Shown: positions 57,601 to 64,000 of the stretch, piece by piece
How positions within the stretch are numbered: position 1 is the first letter of the stretch
Layout: the number at the start of each line of letters is the position of its first letter
Assembly: GCA_027574665.1 (NCBI GenBank)
Contig: CM050653.1
Location: 14,840,664 to 14,904,663, forward strand
Reading direction: 5' to 3'
Source of the DNA: Rhynochetos jubatus
Taxonomy: Eukaryota > Chordata > Aves > Eurypygiformes > Rhynochetidae
Length of the DNA stretch: 64,000 nucleotides
The notes under the pieces: model-generated
Told to the model about the DNA's origin: nothing
What the model saw: only the letters and a program-made list of their open reading frames with translations
The model's database searches: none
Translations under genes and position numbers: made by a program

Positions 57601-59583
57601 TACAATGATATCACTGTGTTTAAGACAAATTGCTGCACTTCCCTTGCTTTTCTGTGTGGGTTTTTTATTTCAACTTAGCTAATTTATTAGAAATTGAAAA
57701 TCATAAAGTGTTCAACTGAACAATTTCAAATATGCTGTCTAATGTAAAAATAAACCTCTGCCAAGATAATGTTCCCATCAAGTTATTTATTACTACAGAC
57801 CACTGTTTTTATGTTGATTTCCCTATACCTATCTGTCCTGAGGTAGAAAATCTGATGATAATTACTTTCACTGGCTGCTCTTATTGTCATATTTGTTGAC
57901 CTGGATGAAAAACCTCATTACAGAAATATGTAGGCGGTAACCTCTCAGGTGTACGGGTATTGTGCAACATAATCTATGAAATATGTGATAATTTTAGAAG
58001 TTGCCTCTTTTTATGTTGTGAGGGAAGAATAAATTCAGTTACCTCAAGAAAACCTATAAATGATTTTCAAGAAAATTTGAAATCAAGATCCTTATGTGCA
58101 AGGGAATATAAAAAAAGAGATCCAGTGCTATTCTTAGCTGTTTTGTGAGAGCCTCTTGAAGTCCTGTTTCTGTCATTGCCAGCTGACTGATTACTGTGAC
58201 ATGGGCTGGGGCCTCAGTGGATTAATTAAGCTCTGAAACTCTTTTCCTGATAACTACTTATGTTTTGGATACAAGGTTTTGGAACTTGGCAGGGTTTCAG
58301 GCTCATACAAGAGTATAAAGAGCTTGCATAGACTGCAGATTTGTGGTTTCTTCCCGTATATTCCTACTTTTTTCCATGGAGTGCTGTAGAATTGAGCTGA
58401 AAAACTTTTTCTGTGCTTTTAAACTCGATAGTTCCGGACCTATGTGGGATGCACTGTCTGCTATCCCAGATGTGGAACAAAGAGGGGTTGTTAGAAAACC
58501 TCCAAATCCCTGTGTTTCAATATGACCCAGTTAATAGCAGTGCTCCACCTGAGAGCAGGCAAAGGCCTATGAGTTGCACTTTCTGATTTCTTACCAGAAA
58601 GAAAACTTACTGGGTAGAAAAACAACGCTGGGAGGGTTTTGGATGAGGGAAGGGGTTTCCTCAAAGAGGGCAATGGTTTGTCACGTTAAACTGTAGTAAG
58701 GAACTTAACTAGTAGATGTGCCGGGTGCAAGTGCCACTGGTGTGTGAGTGACCAAAACCCATAGCACCAATACCAGCAAAGCAAAGTGTAATCTATTAAG
58801 ATACTTAAACAGTAAAGAAAAATTAAGGATGAGAGGAATTTCAAATAATTGATTTTCAGACACTGTTTTTTAAAACTTTGATCTGTGATTGATTTTCTTC
58901 TTATCTTTTGCAAGAGGTTGTTTTGAAGCCCCTTGAGAATCTTGAATGTCCTCTCTGGGGAGAAGGAAGTCAGCTTTAAGTGCAAGCCCTCAGGATTTGT
59001 TGTGAAAACCCGATCCTGTTTCTTTTAAAATGAAACCAGACAAGCATGTAAAGAGAAAAAGCATGTGATGTGTGTAACAGAGCACTGGGAGATAAGAGCA
59101 TGTGGGTTCCTCTGGCAGTTGAGTTGTTGGAAGAAACTTGACCTATCAAAACCCAGTCACTCTGAAACATGGCCAGCTGTTAACCGTGGTGGTTAGCTAT
59201 TGTTATTAAAACTGTGATTGTAGCAGGGCAAGGTGGGTCATTGCAGGCAAAGTAGGCCCACCTTGAGCTAAATGCAAAGTGAAATCAGAGCAGAGTGGTG
59301 CTGTAGTCAGAGACTCGGCCATCATGAGCCTCAAGTCCCGCTTTCCTTTTCTTCACATGGCTTGTTTGTGGAGGTTGTGGTTGATGTATGCATTGGAGTG
59401 CTTCCTACAACAGTATAAACCATTGTGCCTTGGCTTCATTTGCTGCAATGGTGTTGGTTAATGCCTTCCTCTGTGGTGATTTTCAGCGTGCTCGGAGAGA
59501 AGTTGCCCTGTCCCAGAGGTGGCAGGGTTCCTTCCCTTGGTGCCTTGTCCTGGCAGTTATTATGGCATCACGAATGGTCATAA
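54697..59583 (+). other. PARD3: Intron, unique sequence
   Basis: No exon or transposon is recognised. A (TTA)n microsatellite interrupted by one G lies at 55101-55131. Short T-rich and A-rich runs occur near 57130 and 57510. If 54518-54696 is a real exon, this interval begins with its donor. Confidence 0.6.
55101..55131. repeat. (TTA)n microsatellite
   Basis: About ten TTA units with one G substitution near the middle. It is an ordinary simple repeat. Confidence 0.9.
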
Positions 59584-59772
59584 ATTCACAGAACGGTTTG
59601 GGTTGGAAGGGACCTTTCAAGGTCATCTAGTCCACCCCCCCTGCCATGGGCAGGGACATATTCAACTAGATCAAGTTGCTCAGGTGGGGACATCAACCAC
59701 CTCTCTAGGCAACCTGTTCCTGTGCCCCACCACTTTCATTGTAAAAAAAATTTCTTCCTTATAGCTAGTCAT
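59584..59772 (-). mobile_element. CR1 3' end fragment, minus strand
   Basis: It opens with ATTCACAGAACGGTTTGGG and GGTTGGAAGGGACC, the reverse complement of the avian CR1 terminus. It then passes through the CCCCCCTGCCATGGGCAGGG block and the segment ending near AATTTCTTCCTTATAGC. It contains only 3' UTR and the very end of ORF2. The GTTTGGGTTGGAAGG form recalls CR1 subfamilies common in birds other than galliforms, from memory. Confidence 0.92.
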
Positions 59773-60668
59773 ACCATCTCAGAAAATATTTTGTTGCAGT
59801 GTTGAAATAACAACATATTGGCATGAGCTTTCAAATTTAGTTGGCAATTTCTTTAGCGCAAGCAAAATATTAGGCTTTATTTTGACATTTTTACGAGTTC
59901 CTCTCATCTAAATTGAGCTACTATTTTTAATTCTGCTTGAATAATTGTTGTTATAGCTCATGAGTGAGTTAACATGATTAACCACACCTTTGGACTCCTG
60001 AAGATGTGGCTTTGTGATGCGTTTTAGCTGATCTAAGACAATGATGCTGAGAAAGGGGATGGCTTCCTGCTCCCCCCAGCCATGGCTGTGCTTCCCACCT
60101 CTTCCTGGTGCCAACAGTAGGAGTTGTCCGTTATGCACAGTGGGATCAGTGGGCTAACTGGCCTGAAAACGAACCCTGCCAGAAAGAAAGGGACAGTGGT
60201 CATGGGAAAAGGGAGGGACAAAGTTCTCTGCTGCAAGGAGTAGTCCAGAGGCTGGGAGCTGCTTTGCTGTCTCCAGAGTGGCAAACACGAGTATCTCTCA
60301 CAAAGGCTGTGTCCCTCATGAAGGCTGGGTGGGAATGGCCTCAGGGCTCCAGCCTCTTCCTCTGCCAGCCGAGGGAGCAAAGTGACAGATCGGGTGTCTG
60401 GTTTGGCAGTGCACAACGACACCCAGTGCAGAGCAAGAAGGAGATGCAAAGGAGGGCAGGTCCTTGGTCTTGCTTGTGCCCACAAAGGATTGGTGGTGAC
60501 CCACAGAAGACTGGGTGAAGTTTGGCCAAATGCAGTGTGTGCTGAGCAGGTTCTGCCTGTATTTGCTCAAGTTGTTACAGCTGGAAATGCTGCTTTGCCT
60601 TGGTTGATGCTTGTGATCTGGTGTTGAAATGTAGGCACACACCAAGGAGAGTGAGAAATGAAACAGTC
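59773..60668. other. GC-richer unique interval between two CR1 copies
   Basis: From about 60050 to 60620 the sequence is GC-richer, and long open frames occur on both strands (up to 150 codons on the minus strand at 60485-60033). No domain, signal peptide or splice support is seen for any of them, and they overlap in several frames. I leave this uncalled as genes. It could be an unrecognised old repeat or a noncoding exon. Confidence 0.4.
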
Positions 60669-60930
60669 ACAGGATTGTAGAATGATTTAGGCTGGAAGGG
60701 ACCCCTGGAGTCCCCTAGTCCAGCCCCCTGCCTTCAAACAGGGCCAGATAGCCCTAGCGCCTGTGCAGCCTGGGTCTGAGCATCTTCAGGATGGAGGTAG
60801 CACAGCCTCTCTGGGCACCTCTTTCAGTGTTTGCTGCCAGGGTGAAAAAGTGTTCTGAAATCTGAATTCCCGGTGTTGCAACTACTGTCAACCGTCACTG
60901 CTTCTTCCACCACCGGTCACCTCCCAGAAG
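60669..60930 (-). mobile_element. Older CR1 3' end fragment, minus strand
   Basis: CACAGGATTGTAGAATGATT followed by GGCTGGAAGGGACCCCTGG and CCAGCCCCCTGCC marks a reverse-oriented CR1 3' end of a different, more diverged subfamily from the copy 900 bp upstream. Similarity is clear to about 60850 and fades by about 60930. It may extend to about 61090, but I cannot support that by eye. Confidence 0.8.
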
Positions 60931-63900
60931 ATCCATGTGGGTGGCTGGCACTGGACATGCCAGCTATGCTTATGCTATCGCAGCCCAGTCTGCAGGCCTT
61001 CACCGGGAGGGCACAGTCCCGTCTCACCTTCCAAGTGCTCTCCTGGAGGGATTTGTGTGTCCCTTTTTGCAAACCTGCTCAGCACCCAGCTGGTGCTCAG
61101 CCAATATTGCTGCACACTGGTTATTCATTTAAAATTCTTGGTGACATTCCATGATTAACAAGGAAAGGGCATGCTTTTTTTATAAAATCTCTGTCTGACT
61201 TCTCCTGTCTTGTCCTATAGAGTTTTCTTGCTGCCTATTTGCTATTTATGCAGGATTATATGCTCAAAATGAGGATGATGCACTTCAAAACACACTGTTG
61301 TCAGCTGAAATAATGCCTCTTTGGGTTTAGTCATCCTATTCTAATTCAGGGGGAAAAAAACAACCAAAATACAAAGTTGATGGGGGGAAAATAAAAAGGA
61401 AAGGAATGATTTCTGGACATACCTACTGGTACCACTCCATTTCAAAATGCTCATGTTCCTAGTGCTTTAGCAGAAACAGGAATATAGTGTTACAGTACCC
61501 TTCAGTAGCTGAAAGTACCTTTTAAGTGATCTGCCACTGTTTTTGTGGAACAATGACACTTGTCATAGTTTAAAACTTGCATGATTTTGTGCAGTATAGG
61601 CAACATGTGGCACATGATTTGAACTGTTACTGAATTTCTGAGTGCATGGTCTTTGCTCTCATTTTTATGCTATTAGAAAAAGCTATGGTTTAATGTTATG
61701 GATTTTGCTGATTGAAAATGATTTTATCTCATTTCCAACTAATGAGTTTGTCACTTGTAATAGCAACAATGTTTTGGCCTCCGTTATTCTGCGGGAGCAG
61801 GTTGATTTTAATGCTTCTTTATAAAAAGGAGGGAAAATTAATTTTAATTATCTGAAAGTATGTCCCCTGGCTCAAAGTATAGTTCTCTGCTAGAAAGCAA
61901 GCAGTGTTTTGCTTTCTCAGCAATTTCTGTCACTTGAAGCGTGAACTGATCATGGAGGTAAGAGCACATGGGGAAAATCCAGTGGGAGCTGTCTGGTTTC
62001 ATATGTGTTTTAGTTCAAGCACTTATGTTCTTTTGATTTGTGGACTGTAATTTTCAGTGACAGTATTAGTGACTTAGAAGAACAGTCCCTGACAGATGAC
62101 ATCCATCTAACCAGCTGCTGCCTAATCTGATTTCAGGCTGCTGATTGCTTTATCTGACTGATTTGAAATACAGTAAAAATTAATGACTGTTCATCTGTTA
62201 TTTAAATAAATAGAAACTAGTGAGAGTGATGGTCACATTTCACACTTTTGCTGTAACTAGCTCCATGTCATCTGTTGTGATAGCATCAACTTTCATGACT
62301 GACAGCTTTTCTTCTTGGGTAATTTCTTTGGGAAATCTTGATGTTTTAATTTCATTTTTTTCTTGCACAGACTTTATTACCCTACTTTTCAGTATGGGCA
62401 CAAGTAGTGAGCTGTCTCATGTAGTGTAAGTTAAAAGAGAAAAATCAAGATCTTATTTTCACTGTCAACTTTATGAAAATTCAGTTTCAAATTAATTAGA
62501 TGTAATTAAGAACTGATTAATGAAGTTAAGAAAATAACAAAAATAGTATATTACAAATTTCTATTCAAGCAGAAACAGAACTTCTTGTAGGAATACAGTG
62601 GTTTCAAAAATCTTTCTTCAAGTGGTTTTTGAAGCACAGGATAGAATTTGTCACCGAAAGTTGGAAAAGAAGCACAGAGCAGAGTGGTTGTTATGGTTCC
62701 TCCTGATAATCAGCAAAAAATGTGCATGGGGATTGAACTCATATCTGCTGTAGTCCATATGTATTAAAATAGATGATTTAGAAAGCTTACTTTAAACTTA
62801 AAACCTCTTTTGTTTATTTCTGTGCTGATCATCTTTAAGATGAGTTATGGAAAGTTTTCATAATACAATTTTCTACTTCATCTGTTAATGCTTGAAGAAA
62901 CCTCCACAAAACCGAAGAAACCCCACACAATTGTTTCCTGTTTCCTGAAAAGAAAACCCCAGAAAATTGACATAGCAGTGACTTTACCATTTATTTGGCT
63001 TTCATTGCTTTCATCCTGGTTTTATTGAGGGAGAGACCAAATGTGAAGTGTCATAACTTCGTGCTTGTGAGCACTGTAGTGTCCCACAGTCTGTCACTCT
63101 TGAAGCCAATTTGTTCATTAAGGATTGATCCAATTTTTCAAGTTTTGTAAATTTGAACCATGAAGCTGCTTTAGTTTCCCTTCTACAATCCTCACTTTAC
63201 TGAGCTACCTTCTCTTCCTCTATTAGTATGTTGGCATGTTAAGGCAGACGACACTGATTTCTTCGTTTTGAGTATTAAGTCATTCTTGTTGCACACTTTT
63301 CATCAAAAGTACCTGGCATAAATCTGTCAGCTGTCAGAAGCGGAAGTCAGCTTGGAAAACTTTTTAAATATTGCAATGCATTTTCATTAAAACACGTTGT
63401 CAGCAGAGAACATACTTCTTTTCTTGACGCTGTCGTGCTTCATTGATGAATGACCCCGGGCCACGGTGTTCACTGTATGTCTCCATCAGGTAACCACCAG
63501 CATGGCAGATGCAGGGCTGGGATATCCGTCTTGCGCACACCAGCCTGCTGCACCTATCTGCTTGGTGGGCAGGCAGTGGAGCTCTGACACCCGCAGTCGC
63601 TCACGGACATGGATAGATTTGCATTAGAGGAAACAGTTGCAGAGCGGCGGTGTAGTAGTTTCTTGTCTTCTTGGAATGACAGTGATTTCCCAAATCATTA
63701 AAAATGTTGATGCTTGCTGTTAGAAAACAACTCACTGAGTTATGTAGTACTGTGAATGCAAAAATATATTTACTTACTGAACTATAATGAATTCCTTTTT
63801 CTTCCTCCTTCCACGCTCTGTCAGAAGTTAGGTGGGCTGACTATAGACACTTAATGCTGATGCAGATGAATTAAATAACTGCAGTATTGCCTTTGGCTTA

Positions 63901-64000
63901 ATGTCTTGGAGTCAGATGGCTTATTTAGTATTTAGATACCTGAACAACTACATTTGGGTTACAGAACAGGGAGGTAAACTTTTTTTTCCCCTGTCATACA
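60931..64000 (+). other. PARD3: Intron, unique sequence to window end
   Basis: No exon, RNA gene or clear repeat is recognised, apart from a possible CR1 extension to about 61090. A GC-richer patch at 63450-63620 has no assignable content. The next PARD3 coding exon is not present, so the intron continues beyond the window. Confidence 0.6.

Noticed and set aside
60033-60485. 150-codon minus-strand frame
   Set aside because: Low-complexity Leu/Ser/Pro composition, overlapped by a 136-codon plus-strand frame. No homology is recognisable, so it was kept only as a low-interest finding.

Overview
This 64 kb window is bird nuclear DNA, almost all of it intron. It is AT-rich and sparsely repetitive. 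Every interspersed repeat I can recognise is a CR1 (chicken repeat 1) LINE with the avian 3' end. I see no operons, bacterial genes, CRISPR arrays or recognisable RNA genes. The 3' ends of several CR1 copies read like subfamilies I associate with birds other than chicken, but this species hint comes from memory and is weak.

The anchor is one short exon at 44151-44252 (+). It encodes 34 residues that match residues 41-74 of the polarity protein PAR-3 (PARD3), with strong splice sites. PARD3 exon 1 (residues 1-40) and the next PARD3 exon were not found. The simplest reading is that 1-44150 is the 3' part of a first intron over 44 kb long and 44253-64000 is the 5' part of the next intron.

Region by region: 1-12148 is unique intron with simple tracts. 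12149-14245 is a 5'-truncated, decayed CR1 on the minus strand whose ORF2 runs from the linker through reverse transcriptase to the C-terminus. 14246-36740 is unique intron with several perfect or near-perfect palindromes and homopolymer tracts. 36747-37100 is an isolated CpG-rich island with a GC box and a CTCF-like motif. It is followed directly by a composite of three CR1 pieces (37221-37745). 37743-44150 is unique intron before the PARD3 exon. The next intron holds a microsatellite hairpin (45385-45450), a direct-plus-inverted repeat cluster (48821-48876), and a diverged duplication (53210-53316 and 53742-53845). It also holds an unidentified exon-like open segment at 54518-54696 and two minus-strand CR1 fragments (59584-59772 and 60669-60930).

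The most interesting item is 54518-54696: a 59-codon, very basic, serine-rich, CpG-enriched frame bounded by AG and GT that I cannot assign to PARD3 or any other protein. It may be an alternative exon, a nested gene, or part of a retrocopy. I found nothing that amounts to a new multi-gene system.
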